DNA from: a virus
Length of the DNA stretch: 64,000 nt
IMG/VR virus record: IMGVR_UViG_3300028557_000015
Span: 1 to 64,000 of that record
Reading direction: 5' to 3' (one strand)
Position numbers and translations under genes: made by a program. The notes below the pieces were generated by a model, which was given only the letters and a program-made list of their open reading frames with translations, was not told the origin of the DNA and searched no databases. Of the stretch, positions 42,095-52,083 are shown one piece after another. Numbering within the stretch: the first letter of the stretch is position 1; each line of letters starts with the position of its first letter.

Positions 42095-43347
42095 TATCTT
42101 AATCCTATATATTTTGCTAAATTGTCTGGTTTGTTTCTACGCTGTGTATATTGTTCAAAGAATATATCACTGTCTTTACGTAGTTGCGGTTGGGTTTCTT
42201 TAATGAAGCCCTCGTCTAAAAACTTAAGTAATCTAGCACAATGTTCATGTTCTACTGGTAACAACTCATCTTTAATTGACTCGTAAAACTTTGTATACTT
42301 CTTAATGTAAAAGTCACGTTCTTCACGTGTTAGACAAGCAAAGCCTTGGAAGTCTGGCTTATCAACCATGTTGATTGAGATGTAAGGTTTTACTTTAGAA
42401 CGATTGCGTATAGCAATGATGTCCAAATACATTTGGTCAAGTGATTGTAACGCAATTGCACTTACTGTTGTACTTACACTAAACTCTCTGACCGTACTGT
42501 TTGCTAATCGTTCGATATTCTCTAACCACTCAGTGTATAGCATACCCTCACGAATGAATTCTGCTGTCTCACCGGCACTTTCATTACTGATGTTCATCCG
42601 CAAGTTAGTTAATCCACTAATCTTGTCAAAGAATCTATCCATGATTACTGGCTTCTGGCAGAGGTTGCTGTGTATCACGCATTCAATGTTCGGGTTTATC
42701 TCTGTCATCATTTCAAATACACGAAAGACTTCTTCGTGCATCAGTGGTTCTCCACCAGAGACACGGATAGATTCTAAACTAGTAGCAACACTCTCAAACC
42801 ATTCCCAGAACAATGTCATGTCAGGTGGGTCTATCATCTCATTGAGTTCGTTGATATCTTTTTGATAATGTCTGCGGTCATCAGTAATGATGCCTTTATA
42901 AACACCATTTACTCTGATATCATTAGTCCAGCTTGTACTAAACTGTGGACTACAATAGCTACATGCCAAGTTGCATGTATTCTGAAAAGCTAACTCTAAT
43001 GCTTTGGGCTTGAATACATAGTTAGGGTTCTTATAATCTTCTGCTGATAAGTGATCCTTAAAGCTTAGACTCTTACGTGTTCTGTCGCTACGTAATCCTA
43101 GATTCTCATAACGCCAGCAACTATCACATGCAGGTGGTTGTTCTCCTGCTAACATTTTCTTTTGTTGTTCACGTTTTTCCGCAGGATTATAGAATGTATC
43201 TACTGTATTGCCTACTTGAATAAAAGGAGTGTAATGGCAACTGGCAATCTTACCGGAGTAAACCCAGATACTTGCCTCATGAAATTTTGCAAGACAAAAC
43301 GTATCGCTTGTCTCATCTCTTATCTTAAATAGTTTCTTCTCGTCCAT
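42094..43347 (-). CDS. N-terminal twitch radical SAM protein D
   Basis: A 417-residue radical SAM protein. Core motif C125-x3-C129-x2-C132 (CNLACSYC), with the SAM loop GGEPL. The N-terminal cysteines are C18-x18-C37 (CHYT, type 2) and C74-x2-C77. A one-base overlap (TAATG) links it to protein E. Function is unknown; the fold suggests peptide, protein or sugar modification. Confidence 0.88.
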   Translation of the reverse strand: MDEKKLFKIRDETSDTFCLAKFHEASIWVYSGKIASCHYTPFIQVGNTVDTFYNPAEKREQQKKMLAGEQPPACDSCWRYENLGLRSDRTRKSLSFKDHLSAEDYKNPNYVFKPKALELAFQNTCNLACSYCSPQFSTSWTNDIRVNGVYKGIITDDRRHYQKDINELNEMIDPPDMTLFWEWFESVATSLESIRVSGGEPLMHEEVFRVFEMMTEINPNIECVIHSNLCQKPVIMDRFFDKISGLTNLRMNISNESAGETAEFIREGMLYTEWLENIERLANSTVREFSVSTTVSAIALQSLDQMYLDIIAIRNRSKVKPYISINMVDKPDFQGFACLTREERDFYIKKYTKFYESIKDELLPVEHEHCARLLKFLDEGFIKETQPQLRKDSDIFFEQYTQRRNKPDNLAKYIGLR

Positions 43348-44675
43348 TATTTTTTGGATTTGCTATAATCAAATTCAACATTCAATTCATTGTGTATCAA
43401 ATAATTCTTTATGTTTATGTGTTCTGGATACACCTTAAAGAAATTTTGGTCACGAATTTCATCTAGCTTAGTAGTAATTTTACTAAATTCTTTCAAACTC
43501 TCATCAATTCCATTATAATATTGACCATTTTCATCCCACATGAATTTAATTGCAGTTTCATACATACTTATGATTCCGAACGTCGGGTCTAAAGATTTTA
43601 ACCAGTCAATGTTTTTTTGCAATGCTACTTCAATCTCAGTTTTCTTCCAGTTTGGGATATTTTTTAAACAATAGTATGGTGGAGTATCTAATGGATTGAC
43701 CATCATATGTTCAGGTTTTAGATAACCTAAGTCTGACCATTCTCTATGAAACTCTACCAAGTTAAAAGCATTAGGCCAACTTAGTGTGTATGAAATCATA
43801 AAATGTACGTGCGGACATTCTTCCATCATTTGTTTACGGTTCTCTACAACTTGTTTCCAATCTATACCATTACGCCAGTACTCACCCTTTTCGTGGCTAC
43901 CATCTAAGCTAGCATATACGTGTACGTTGCTGAACTTTTTCCAATACTCTAATACATTGTCGTATTTTTTTAGTTTAAAATTACTGAAGTTTGTATTGTA
44001 GCGAATCTCTAAATCGGTGTTTCCAAATTCAATTAATTTTTCAAGAACTTCATAATGTTCTTTTTGCATCAATGGCTCACCACCTGCAAAGTAAATCATC
44101 TTTGCTGTTGCAAGGTGAGGAATAATTTCTTCTAATGCTTGACCTTCAGTTTTACCCGGGAACTGATAACCGTCATCTTTATCTCGTCTTTCAGCTAAGT
44201 TGTATAACTTACGATGATCCATTACCCAACTTGTACTAAAATGAGGGGCACAACTGCGGCAACTTAAATTACATAGATTATTATACCTAACATCAATATA
44301 GTATAGTTTGTGTTCGTCTAGTGATCCGTCTATATTAGTGCTTGCTACAATTTTTTGAATTTCTTCATCAGTGTCAAAGAACATTCTATTATATTCATTC
44401 TTATGTGCATGTCCTAATTCTGCACGACGGTTACATATACTACAACTTGGTTCTTCTATTCCATTTAAGAAATTTAGTCGCATTTGCTTTGTTTTATCGT
44501 TATTCCAAATCTCTGCTAATGTGTTTTCTTTAAGACTACCAATTTCGTCTTTGTTATCATAAACACAGCAAGGTTTAACGTCACCGGGAGGGCCTACGTA
44601 TTGTTGTATCCACGGAAAGATGCAAAACGTTTTACTACTCTTTGCCATTTCAACTGGGTTAAAGTTATTACTCAT
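43347..44675 (-). CDS. N-terminal twitch radical SAM protein E
   Basis: A 442-residue protein. Core C135-x3-C139-x2-C142 (CNLSCRSC); N-terminal C18-x17-C36 followed by C37 (PCC, type 1) and C78-x2-C81. The block FCIFPWIQQY and a W-N-D segment complete the family signature. It is closely related to protein H at 47179-48480 (same length class and same PW, CC and C-x2-C order), so the two are duplicates. It overlaps the next gene by eight bases. Confidence 0.9.
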   Translation of the reverse strand: MSNNFNPVEMAKSSKTFCIFPWIQQYVGPPGDVKPCCVYDNKDEIGSLKENTLAEIWNNDKTKQMRLNFLNGIEEPSCSICNRRAELGHAHKNEYNRMFFDTDEEIQKIVASTNIDGSLDEHKLYYIDVRYNNLCNLSCRSCAPHFSTSWVMDHRKLYNLAERRDKDDGYQFPGKTEGQALEEIIPHLATAKMIYFAGGEPLMQKEHYEVLEKLIEFGNTDLEIRYNTNFSNFKLKKYDNVLEYWKKFSNVHVYASLDGSHEKGEYWRNGIDWKQVVENRKQMMEECPHVHFMISYTLSWPNAFNLVEFHREWSDLGYLKPEHMMVNPLDTPPYYCLKNIPNWKKTEIEVALQKNIDWLKSLDPTFGIISMYETAIKFMWDENGQYYNGIDESLKEFSKITTKLDEIRDQNFFKVYPEHINIKNYLIHNELNVEFDYSKSKK

Positions 44676-45984
44676 TTGTTAAATATTCTTTAAATTTTGA
44701 ATCTAAGTAAGGAAATACCTCACCAAATTGTTCTTTTCTTATATCATCAAGTAAGTTTGTCTCTACATAAAATTTTGATAGGTGGTTACTCTCATCTTCG
44801 CTGTTCATAAACAGTATTGCATCTTTCCAATGTGCGATAGTAACATCATAATTAAAATCATGTTCTTGCGTTTCTGCTAACCATTCCATGTGTTTATTAA
44901 TCTTTTCAGTAACTTCTAATTTTACGTTTGGTGGCAAAATTTTAGTTCGTAATTGAGGTGGGGAATGCAACGTGTTTAAATAAAATCCAAAAGTTTTACC
45001 ATCTGGTCTTTTAAATACATCACTTTCACACATGTATCTATGTAAATCAACTGATCCGTAACAATTTAACAAACTGAATACTGCACTAATACCATAGTCA
45101 GCCTTGGGTAAATATTTTTTAGCAGTTTCTATCCATTTTTTAGCAAGTTCCCAGTCAAAGCCTTTACGTATATATTCTCCTTCAGTACCCATAGCATCAA
45201 TACTACCCACAATAAACACATTATCAAAATGCTGTAGCATTTCAAACGCATTATAGTCTTTTAAAGTGTACACTGTAAGATTAGTGTTATATCGTATTTT
45301 TGTCTGTGTTTTGCCACGTTCAACCAATAATTTTAAAAACAAATAATGTTCTTCTTGCATCATTGGTTCACCACCACTGAAATGTATTTCTGTGTAGGGA
45401 TCAATCATATCAATAAGATAGTCTAAATCATCCTGCATGTGTAATACACCATCATTGGTTATCAATGATGTTGGATTAATCTGATATCTACCTAACTTAA
45501 TTTGATCCGGTATCCAGCCCGTGCTCAATCCGGGACCACATGACCTGCATTTCAAATTACATAGATTATTAAAAATCAAGTCAATAGTAGCTAGTTTAAT
45601 ATTGTCAACTGACCCATCATCGTTAGTATAGGTAATAATATCTTTTAGCTTATTATAGCCATTTTGATTTGTATAGTCAGGGAAGTCAGAGTATCGCTCG
45701 TTAAATCTTTGTCGCATACTAGTCGATCCTGAATCTTCTTCTTTCCAACAACGGGTACAAGCCTCTGGCTTTTTACCATCTAAAAAATCTTTTCTAAGTT
45801 GATTCCATTTTTTACTATTAAATATGTCAACCAGTTTTTCTTTATTCCAATTGCCTAAATCATGCTTTGCATCAAAGCTGTAATAACAGCAAGGAAACAC
45901 TTTACCATTTGGCTCAGTGTGAATTTGTAACCAGGGTACACTACAAAAATGTTCCGATAAATCTTCAATTTTTTTATCTAACAT
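44668..45984 (-). CDS. N-terminal twitch radical SAM protein F
   Basis: A 438-residue protein. Core C142-x3-C146-x2-C149 (CNLKCRSC); N-terminal C14-x17-C32 with C33 (PCC, type 1) and C76-x2-C79. It shares the W-x-x-E/S-D and SMRQ block after the second pair with proteins L and K. The radical SAM half ends in an aspartate- and lysine-rich tail. The substrate is unknown. Confidence 0.9.
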   Translation of the reverse strand: MLDKKIEDLSEHFCSVPWLQIHTEPNGKVFPCCYYSFDAKHDLGNWNKEKLVDIFNSKKWNQLRKDFLDGKKPEACTRCWKEEDSGSTSMRQRFNERYSDFPDYTNQNGYNKLKDIITYTNDDGSVDNIKLATIDLIFNNLCNLKCRSCGPGLSTGWIPDQIKLGRYQINPTSLITNDGVLHMQDDLDYLIDMIDPYTEIHFSGGEPMMQEEHYLFLKLLVERGKTQTKIRYNTNLTVYTLKDYNAFEMLQHFDNVFIVGSIDAMGTEGEYIRKGFDWELAKKWIETAKKYLPKADYGISAVFSLLNCYGSVDLHRYMCESDVFKRPDGKTFGFYLNTLHSPPQLRTKILPPNVKLEVTEKINKHMEWLAETQEHDFNYDVTIAHWKDAILFMNSEDESNHLSKFYVETNLLDDIRKEQFGEVFPYLDSKFKEYLTNE

Positions 45985-45994
45985 TATTATCCCA

Positions 45995-47176
45995 TTAAAC
46001 CGGTTTAGTATCCGTCACATAATTAAACCAAATATTTTTCTTAGATAGTGATAGAAAATTTACAAAGTTTTTTATTATTTTTCTATGGTCTGCATTACGT
46101 CTATAATCAATTACGTTCAATGTGGACATTCCATGCTGTAATAATTTTTCATTATATTCATCGTATGCAGTAGATAGCATATGTTCTTTATACAAAAATA
46201 ATGCCTTTTCATAATGTTTATTAATCGGAGTTGCTATCTTCTTCATTGTTTCATCAAATATTTTTTCTCTCATTTCTAATGATAATAGTTCAATAGAATA
46301 ATGATCGGGACTTTGTAATTTGCTAACATATATTTCTAACTCAGGGTAATTAGATTGTGACCAATTAAAATATTCGGCAAATGTCAAACAATTCATCCAA
46401 GAAAGTGTGTAATGTGCCCCTATTCCAAAATTAGAATATTTAGTTTTTAATGCATAAAAACTATTAGACACCTGTTCTAAATTTTCAAATGATGATCCGT
46501 AGCGTAAATATTCGAACTCTTCACCAATACCATCTATACTAAGCTGAACGCCTACTCTAAGAAACTTGTCTAAATATTTTGTTAGCTTATCTGTATAAGT
46601 CGTGCCGTTTGTAGTGAGAGCTACCGTAGTTTGTTTAGCATACGGTTGTTCAGATAACCAATCCATAAATTCAAAAATTGCCGGATTAATTAGTGGTTCT
46701 CCACCTAATATATCAAAACGTAATCTATTAAATGTAGCATTAGCTAAAGTAGTTTTTATAAAATCTATTTTTTTTGGAGCTTGTTTAGCTACTACTTCCG
46801 TAATATATTTTCTAGTATATTCAGCATCAACCTTCTCATCAAATTTAAATCTCTCTGCAAGAATTTGAGTGCTATTATTAGGCGTACAAGTAACACATTT
46901 TAAATTACAAATATTGTCGAATGATGCGGTTATAACCATTTCATTTGGATCTTTAAACATTTGTCTATAACTATAACTTCCGCCTTGGTCTTGTTTAATA
47001 CAATAATCACAATTGTATTCTAAATCCATTTCAGAAAGTTGTTGTTTATAATCATTAATGTCTGTGGCATCTATGTATGTTTTGAACCAACAACAGGGTC
47101 TATATGGTTTTTCTTCGTTAGCAATAAAAATACTATTTTTTAATGCTAAACAATTTTTATAGGGAGTTAAATCCAT
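45995..47176 (-). CDS. N-terminal twitch radical SAM protein G
   Basis: A 393-residue protein that starts MDLTPYKNC. Core C90-x3-C94-x2-C97 (CNLKCVTC); N-terminal C9-x18-C28 with C29 (PCCW) and C56-x2-C59. The N-terminal part is shorter than in the others. It forms a pair with protein I (48477-49631), which has the same start and spacing, and alternates with H, E and F. Confidence 0.9.
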   Translation of the reverse strand: MDLTPYKNCLALKNSIFIANEEKPYRPCCWFKTYIDATDINDYKQQLSEMDLEYNCDYCIKQDQGGSYSYRQMFKDPNEMVITASFDNICNLKCVTCTPNNSTQILAERFKFDEKVDAEYTRKYITEVVAKQAPKKIDFIKTTLANATFNRLRFDILGGEPLINPAIFEFMDWLSEQPYAKQTTVALTTNGTTYTDKLTKYLDKFLRVGVQLSIDGIGEEFEYLRYGSSFENLEQVSNSFYALKTKYSNFGIGAHYTLSWMNCLTFAEYFNWSQSNYPELEIYVSKLQSPDHYSIELLSLEMREKIFDETMKKIATPINKHYEKALFLYKEHMLSTAYDEYNEKLLQHGMSTLNVIDYRRNADHRKIIKNFVNFLSLSKKNIWFNYVTDTKPV

Positions 47177-47178
47177 TA

Positions 47179-48480
47179 TTATTTCTCTTGTATAAATTCT
47201 ATCATATCTGTATGCTCAGTAAACACTTTTAAAAAATCTTCATTACGAACTCGATCATATTTATTGTTTACTTCTTTAAAAGTGTCTTTGTATATAAAAT
47301 CATCGCCGGAATCAAAACTATTCATAAAACTAATGGCATCAGTAAATTGTTTTATGGTACTATCATATACTTTAAAAAATTTATTATTATCACTTGATTT
47401 TATACTACGTAACCAGTCAATATGTTCTAAAAACTTTTGTTCAATTTGTTTCTTTTTCCATGTAGGTATGCCTTTTAATGAGTACCTATCAGGATCATCT
47501 AAACAACCGACATTAATTTTATTTGGATTTATGTAACCCAACATTACCCATTCTTTATGCAAGTCAGGTAAATTAAATGCATTAACCCAAGACAATGTGT
47601 AATTAATAGAAATCCGAGCACGAGGATTGTCATTTATTACTGTTTTTAAATTATCAACTATATCATTCCACTTTGTTCCCTTGCGCCAATATTCAGCTCG
47701 TTCGTAACTACCGTCAAGGCTTAAATTTAAAACAACCTTTGGAAATTGTCTCCATAAATCAATAGCAAAACGATTACCTAATTTCAATGAACTAAAATTA
47801 GTACTATAGACAATCATGGGAAGTTTATTAATTACACCTGTATTTTTTAAATTAATTAAATTTTCTAATATCAAATAATGTTCTACTTGCATCATAGGCT
47901 CGCCACCTGCAAAATAAATACGTTCTACATATGGCAACTGCTCTATAATTTCTTCTAAAAGATGTTCTTTTGTATTACCAGGATACAACAGTGTTTTGGG
48001 GAATTCATTGTATGCGTTTTCATCCCTTGTATTTTGATAATCATCGTACCAACTTGTACTAAATCTAGGACCACATGTTCTACATTTAAAATTGCATAAA
48101 TTGTTAAATCTTGCGTCTATGTATTTTAATTCATGTGTTGGCAACGAACCATCAACATTAGTCTGCTCAACCAAATTTTGTATTTGGTTATTCCAAATTA
48201 TATTGACCTCATCTCGGTGAGTAGTACTTATACCTTCTCTACCATTGCATTTTGAACAACCCTGTATGGTAACACCATTAAGCATATCTAAACGCATTTG
48301 TTTGGTAAGGTCATTGTTCCAAAGTTCTTTAAGACTATTATCTTTAAGATTTCCTATACCTTCTTTGTTAGGATTATATATACAGCAGGGTTTTACGTCT
48401 CCGGTCGTATCTACATATTGGTGTATCCATGGATATATGCAAAATGTTTTACTGGTTGCCGCTTTTTCTATAGAGTTCAT
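47179..48480 (-). CDS. N-terminal twitch radical SAM protein H
   Basis: A 433-residue protein. Core C129-x3-C133-x2-C136 (CNFKCRTC); N-terminal C14-x17-C32 with C33 (PCC) and C75-x2-C78. The FCIYPWIHQYVDTTG start matches protein E almost position by position. It shares an ATGA with protein I, and together they form a two-gene unit that resembles G plus E. Confidence 0.9.
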   Translation of the reverse strand: MNSIEKAATSKTFCIYPWIHQYVDTTGDVKPCCIYNPNKEGIGNLKDNSLKELWNNDLTKQMRLDMLNGVTIQGCSKCNGREGISTTHRDEVNIIWNNQIQNLVEQTNVDGSLPTHELKYIDARFNNLCNFKCRTCGPRFSTSWYDDYQNTRDENAYNEFPKTLLYPGNTKEHLLEEIIEQLPYVERIYFAGGEPMMQVEHYLILENLINLKNTGVINKLPMIVYSTNFSSLKLGNRFAIDLWRQFPKVVLNLSLDGSYERAEYWRKGTKWNDIVDNLKTVINDNPRARISINYTLSWVNAFNLPDLHKEWVMLGYINPNKINVGCLDDPDRYSLKGIPTWKKKQIEQKFLEHIDWLRSIKSSDNNKFFKVYDSTIKQFTDAISFMNSFDSGDDFIYKDTFKEVNNKYDRVRNEDFLKVFTEHTDMIEFIQEK

Positions 48481-49631
48481 ATAATGTTGTTTGTTTTTAG
48501 TAAATCTATCATTGGTTTAAAAGTTTTATTGAAATCTGAATTTCTATTTATAAGTTTGTCATTTCTATTTAAAGTATTAATACCGGTTTGTATAGTATAT
48601 CTTAATCTTGTATTATCAGGGGTATTAAGCATATGTTGTTTGTAATATTTAAGTCCAGATTGTACACCTCTACTGTTAGAATCAGTGGTAAGTTTTGATA
48701 CTTCTTCAACTATTTGTTTACGTAATTCTATTGGTAAAATGTTAATAGCGTATTCAAATGGCCACTCAAGTTTTGTAACCAATATATGATTTATTTTAGG
48801 ATAATTAATATTGACCCAATTAAAAAATTCTTTAATGTGTAATGAGTTCATCCAAGTCAACGTGTAGTTCATTGATATTGCAAATTTTTCAGGGTATAAT
48901 GTGAGTAACTCATAAAATTTACTGGTTACCTGTTCAAGGGTAGAAAACTTTGCGCCAAAACGTACATATTCAAATGTATTTTCTATACCATCAATGCTAA
49001 GTTGCAATAAAAATTTTCGAAAATATTTTATGTATTTTAAAATTCTATCATCAAATGTAGTACCATTAGTAGTAAGATTTACCTGTGCCATTGGAGCATA
49101 CGGTTGTTCTATTAACCAATCTAAAAAATCATACACTACGGGATTTATTAACGGTTCACCTCCTAATATTTCTAGGTTTATTGTTCGATGAGTAACGCTA
49201 TTAGCGTCGGATAGCATTTTTTTTAAAAATTCAGCTTTTATCGGTCGCTTTTTGTGAATTGAAGTATATATTTTTTTCTGTGTAGAATTTTTAATTTCAG
49301 TAGCCAATTGAGAACTATTTGTAGGTGAGCAAGTAATACATTTTAAATTACATAAATTATCAAAAGAAATAGATACTGTAATAAAGTTTTCATTTTCGAG
49401 ATCCATGTAATTCATTCGGTGACTCCATGTGCCACCATTAGACTCTGTTTCAATACAATATCTACAATTTTCTTCAACGTCTAATTGTGATAATTTCTGT
49501 TGATATTCTTCATATGAATTAGCATCAATAGGATTTTTAAACCAACAACAAGGTCTAAACGGTGGTTCTTCATTACCTATGAAGATTGCATTTTTATGTG
49601 CCCTACATTCTTTAAATGGAGTTAGATCCAT
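48477..49631 (-). CDS. N-terminal twitch radical SAM protein I
   Basis: A 384-residue protein starting MDLTPFKEC. Core C94-x3-C98-x2-C101 (CNLKCITC); N-terminal C9-x18-C28 with C29 (PCCW) and C56-x2-C59. It is a close paralogue of protein G in start, spacing and length. The SAM-loop GGEPL and later NLTTNG-type strand are conserved. The substrate is unknown. Confidence 0.9.
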   Translation of the reverse strand: MDLTPFKECRAHKNAIFIGNEEPPFRPCCWFKNPIDANSYEEYQQKLSQLDVEENCRYCIETESNGGTWSHRMNYMDLENENFITVSISFDNLCNLKCITCSPTNSSQLATEIKNSTQKKIYTSIHKKRPIKAEFLKKMLSDANSVTHRTINLEILGGEPLINPVVYDFLDWLIEQPYAPMAQVNLTTNGTTFDDRILKYIKYFRKFLLQLSIDGIENTFEYVRFGAKFSTLEQVTSKFYELLTLYPEKFAISMNYTLTWMNSLHIKEFFNWVNINYPKINHILVTKLEWPFEYAINILPIELRKQIVEEVSKLTTDSNSRGVQSGLKYYKQHMLNTPDNTRLRYTIQTGINTLNRNDKLINRNSDFNKTFKPMIDLLKTNNII

Positions 49632-50908
49632 GCAGATAACTCCGGAAAGTTTTCTTCAAAGTTCTTATCGCGGCGTTTGTCATATTCACTAATGAATTTT
49701 GCAAACTGTTGCCTACGCCATTCACGGTCATCAGTTGTCATTGTGTCATGTCTTGCTTTCCAAAAATCATAGACCATCTGCCATGTTTCACGTTCTACAT
49801 TTGCAATCTGACCATTATCAACTATAAACGTATTCATTTTGGTAAAATACTTGTCACAATAATCTGGAAGTATTCTTAAATCAAACTGTTTAGGGTCAAC
49901 TAATCTTGCACAGTTAAACATAATATCAACACCTTCACTACGCATTTGAATGATTTTCTCAGCAAACGTTTGAAAGTTGAAGATACTCATTAGTCCAAAT
50001 GTAACCATTACACGAATAGGTACACGGAATGTTGTGCTGACTTTGCGTACAGTTTGTTCCCAACGTGCAATATCTAAACCATCACGTATGTACTCAGCCT
50101 GAGGCCCCCATGTATCCATACTAGTGTAAACTTCTAAACCTTTGATAGTTTTAGCGTTTAATAGTGTTGTTGCTTTTTCAAAGAACATATTTAAATTTTT
50201 ATCAGGCACACATAGGTTTGTATTAACGACTAATGTTAAGTTTGGATTATGATTTTGTGATACAAAGTCTAACAACTTCATAAAGTTTCGTGTTGCCAAT
50301 GGTTCACCACCTGTGATACGCAAATACTTCAAGTCTTTGTATGCGTCAGGCAACCATTTCCAGAATGCGTCAATATATGGATTGTTATCTTCTGGGAGCA
50401 TGTCATGTAATTTATCAGCATGAACAGTGGGATCCTCTACTGGATAGCTTCCATACTTGCGTACCTCGTTCTCCCACTTACTTGATTGCCCCGGACTGCA
50501 ATAACTACAACCAAAGTTACATACATTACTAAAACTTAATTCCAAGTAGCTTGGGTTCACGTGTCTATCAAACGGTGCATCAATCAGTTCTTGTCTACGT
50601 TCAATAGCATATGCTTCATTAGTGAAACGTTTGCGGTCACTGATAACATCAGGATTGATTGATTCCATGTCAAAGCAATAATAACATTCTTTTGGCTTCT
50701 CGCCATTCATCATCTGTCTACGCTGTTCAATCTTGTGTGCGGTGTTATGTAACATACTAGGATCACGCTGTACATCTTCTAAGTTCCAACGATGAATAGG
50801 TGGGTGATAGCATGAGTGATTCTCACCCATACCAAAATGCATAGTGGCCATCAACCATTTAGCTGAACAGAATGAATCTTTAATTTTATCGGGTATAATT
50901 GGTATCAT
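49622..50908 (-). CDS. N-terminal twitch radical SAM protein J
   Basis: A 428-residue protein. Core C130-x3-C134-x2-C137 (CNFGCSYC). N-terminal C14-x18-C33 (CYHP, type 2) and C75-x2-C78. It resembles O, N and D in the CAKW or SAKW start, the CH-type second cysteine (here CY-H) and the Asp-Arg-Arg block near the end. It overlaps protein I by ten bases and protein K by ATGA. Confidence 0.9.
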   Translation of the reverse strand: MIPIIPDKIKDSFCSAKWLMATMHFGMGENHSCYHPPIHRWNLEDVQRDPSMLHNTAHKIEQRRQMMNGEKPKECYYCFDMESINPDVISDRKRFTNEAYAIERRQELIDAPFDRHVNPSYLELSFSNVCNFGCSYCSPGQSSKWENEVRKYGSYPVEDPTVHADKLHDMLPEDNNPYIDAFWKWLPDAYKDLKYLRITGGEPLATRNFMKLLDFVSQNHNPNLTLVVNTNLCVPDKNLNMFFEKATTLLNAKTIKGLEVYTSMDTWGPQAEYIRDGLDIARWEQTVRKVSTTFRVPIRVMVTFGLMSIFNFQTFAEKIIQMRSEGVDIMFNCARLVDPKQFDLRILPDYCDKYFTKMNTFIVDNGQIANVERETWQMVYDFWKARHDTMTTDDREWRRQQFAKFISEYDKRRDKNFEENFPELSAWI

Positions 50909-52083
50909 AGTATATCTTTTAATTCTGGTATATAGTTATTATAATCTAAACCACGTGCGTTGTCAACTGCTATTATAAATTCTTTTGCTTTCTTTAACAA
51001 GTCGGGCTGGTACGGTTCATGTAATTTATTTAATAAATCTTTGCGTTGCCATTCATGTAATCTGTTTGCATAATGACTACGCAATTCTTCTTTATAAAAA
51101 TCGGGTAATGCCGCAATACTTAGATAGTCCGGGTATAATACATAGTTGTGATGCGGTGTTTTGTTATAGTTTGTTTCCAACCAATTACCAAACTCTGCTA
51201 GATGGTAGATATTTAAAATGCTAACAGTCTGTGTTACATGCCAATTTAAGTTTGGCAACTTAGTTAGTTTCTCAATACTCGCTATTGTTTCTTCCCACTG
51301 AGTAGGATAACGTATGTAATAGTTACGATTACCCAAATCGTCAATGCTTGCATTGACTGTGACTTGCTTAAATTCTTTCCATAACTCAATTAGTCTGTCA
51401 GGTATATCCATCATGTTCAAACTATAAACTAGATGAACGTTTTGTGCTGTACCCAATGTAATCAAGTGCTTTAAGTATTCAAAGTGAGCCTTAATCAATG
51501 TAGGTTCACCACCATTGATATAGATTTCTTCTACATTTTGACTTTTGTTTGCTAAATCCCAATAGAAATCTTCATTCTCAAACCATTTGAAATTCTCCAT
51601 TGCACGTAGTTTAAACCAAGGTAATACGTTAGCAATCTTCTTCTCATCAGGGTACCACTTAGTACTGCTATAACTATTACATGTTAAGCAGGCATTGTTG
51701 CACACATTACCCAAACGTAGCTCTACATATATTAAATTAATGTCTTTTAGTTTTGCTGATTTTTCAAGTTTAGGGATAATGTGTGCCCAACGCTCATTCT
51801 CATACTGGCGTTTACTTTTAATGCCAGCATCTTCATCTTTCCAGCAACCTTCACATTCAATAGGTCGTTTGCCGTCAATCATTGCTTGTCTAACTTCAAC
51901 AAACTTTTCACTGTTCATTATATCTTCCACGCTATCATCGTCTAGCATGACAAGATTTTGTGTATTAGATTTCTTTGCCCAACTTACCGCATCAGTATGA
52001 TTGCTACGGCAACAGAGGCTTGCGCCTCCGTTTGGATGTGTGGCTAAATGCATCCAAGGTAATACGCATAGAGTGTTACTCAT
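50905..52083 (-). CDS. N-terminal twitch radical SAM protein K
   Basis: A 392-residue protein. Core C128-x3-C132-x2-C135 (CNNACLTC); N-terminal C6-x17-C24 with C25 (LCC) and C77-x2-C80. It starts very close to the first cysteine (MSNTLCVLPW). The SAM loop is the slightly degenerate GGEPTL. It overlaps its neighbours by ATGA at both ends. Confidence 0.9.
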   Translation of the reverse strand: MSNTLCVLPWMHLATHPNGGASLCCRSNHTDAVSWAKKSNTQNLVMLDDDSVEDIMNSEKFVEVRQAMIDGKRPIECEGCWKDEDAGIKSKRQYENERWAHIIPKLEKSAKLKDINLIYVELRLGNVCNNACLTCNSYSSTKWYPDEKKIANVLPWFKLRAMENFKWFENEDFYWDLANKSQNVEEIYINGGEPTLIKAHFEYLKHLITLGTAQNVHLVYSLNMMDIPDRLIELWKEFKQVTVNASIDDLGNRNYYIRYPTQWEETIASIEKLTKLPNLNWHVTQTVSILNIYHLAEFGNWLETNYNKTPHHNYVLYPDYLSIAALPDFYKEELRSHYANRLHEWQRKDLLNKLHEPYQPDLLKKAKEFIIAVDNARGLDYNNYIPELKDIL

